NCBI GenBank assembly: GCA_963377175.1
Contig: CAUJNA010001735.1
Location: forward strand, 743,106 to 807,105
From: Effrenium voratum
Taxonomy: Eukaryota; Sar; Dinophyceae; Suessiales; Symbiodiniaceae
Direction: 5' to 3'
Length of the DNA stretch: 64,000 nucleotides
The position numbers and the translations under genes are program-made. A model generated the notes under the pieces. That model saw only the letters and a list, made by a program, of their open reading frames with translations, did not search any database and was not told where the DNA came from. Each line of letters begins with the position of its first letter. The stretch's first letter is position 1. Shown one piece after another: positions 63,327 through 64,000 of the stretch.

Positions 63327-63400
63327 ATGACGGGAAGATCTGGCAGCAGGCGATGTTTATCCCGCTCGCCAGGACCCATTTTGGGGGCGTCGCGGAACCG
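63327..63400 (+). CDS. Probable internal exon
   Basis: Acceptor GGATCGCCAG and donor GAACCG/GTGCGC. Reads DGKIWQQAMFIPLARTHFGG then VAEP, with about 85 percent G/C third positions. A 201-codon frame covering 63135-63740 in another phase lacks such bias and is rejected. Confidence 0.45.
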
Positions 63401-63409
63401 GTGCGCTAA

Positions 63410-64000
63410 ACCTCCCACCAGCCAACATGGAAGTGCACAAACCCCTGTAGAAAGACTACTCTCCTCTTGGAAAGGGCCTTTTTGCATGTTCGTTGGTGGG
63501 AGGGTAACCAAAGGGGGATGGTGGAATTTTGGGCGCAAGTGCCTGAAAAACCCAATGGGATGGGCAATGTGTCAAAGATGTTGCTCCCTGCTCAAACGCA
63601 GAAGGGGACTTCTGAGCGGTCTGCTGGTTGCCGGCGAAGCAAAAGGAACATCTCCAAGTAATGCAAGCCCGGCCAAGACATGCCAAACCAACCTCCAGCC
63701 GCTATTCCACTATTCCGAAAGGGACCCTTCCTGCCACTAGACTCTGCTCTCCTGGCTTCATGAATCAAGGTTGCCCAGGAAGCGATTTCGATTCGATCTT
63801 GAATTTGCATCCCGAGATTTCGTATGTCACTGACTTTCTCTGTGGTTCAACATTAATAAGACTCCCGCTGAAAATGCCCAGCTTCCCCAGCTGGGAGAAG
63901 GGCCAATATCCCTTCGGGGCCCAGAAGCATCGGCAAAAAACACTCCAGAAGACAAGAAAGAATGATCCAGAAGCAGCGTTTGTTTGTTTTTTTCCGATGG
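63410..64000. other. No confident gene to window end
   Basis: Open frames lack bias. Nothing assigned. Confidence 0.35.

Noticed and set aside
63135..63740. 201-codon ORF near the window end
   Set aside because: No ATG, no third-position bias; a different frame with strong bias and good splice sites (63327-63400) lies inside it.

Overview
The window looks like nuclear DNA of a dinoflagellate, most likely a Symbiodiniaceae-type alga. The identification is inferred from four things: short G/C-third-position exons (about 40-200 bp) scattered through repeat-rich DNA with almost all readable exons on one strand; a decayed Ty1/copia-type retrotransposon; an interstitial CCCTAAA telomere-type tract; and many kinds of small terminal-inverted-repeat (TIR) element. 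No rRNA, tRNA, CRISPR array, bacterial operon or spliced-leader relic was found. No gene could be named with confidence, so gene entries are exon models with phases, splice sites and visible protein features.

The most striking signal is a set of short dispersed TIR elements, called here IE1-IE8 (labels are mine). IE1 (11 copies, about 110-130 bp, TIR CTAGGTCCYCCAG) begins with a GT donor inside its left TIR and ends with CCTAG, and carries a TTCTAAC branch-point-like motif and a pyrimidine tract. When the GT...AG of six copies is removed, the flanking coding segments join in an open frame. All IE1 and IE2 copies lie in the same orientation as the exons. IE6 and IE7 behave the same way at two loci and one locus. 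This is the signature of introners, that is, transposon-like elements that create or act as introns. IE2 shows perfect 4-bp target-site duplications at four copies and its AG end abuts coding sequence.

Layout. 1-340: a 49-bp tandem array. 1.96-3.12 kb: a six-exon gene fragment whose last introns are IE6 and IE1. 4-20 kb: scattered exons, a 1-kb GC-rich repeat (R1), and CTTG and CCCA microsatellites. 19.4-20.5 kb: a small two-exon gene whose intron holds a 0.7-kb GACACAGA array. 20.9-28 kb: more exons, with a small gene ending at 27.06 kb and a multi-exon fragment at 27.4-27.9 kb. 28.3-28.8 kb: an array that reverses orientation midway. 32.8-35.2 kb: exons, a CAT/TCC microsatellite, and a second IE6-IE1 cassette. 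35.9-36.7 kb: the second R1. 38.4-39.1 kb: a 0.69-kb TTG array. 39.5-49 kb: exons alternating with IE elements, clearest at 47.7-48.07 kb. 49.8-52.3 kb: AT-rich islands around a decayed coding unit flanked by direct repeats. 53.3-56.25 kb: a decayed copia gag-protease-linker that ends in a GAT/CAT microsatellite. 57.8-60.5 kb: three exon clusters split by IE1 copies. 60.67-62.31 kb: a composite inverted-repeat element with an AT-rich core and a second orientation-switching array.

The genes cannot be tied into a pathway. What unites the window is architecture: one-directional split genes whose introns are largely made of a few recurring TIR element families.
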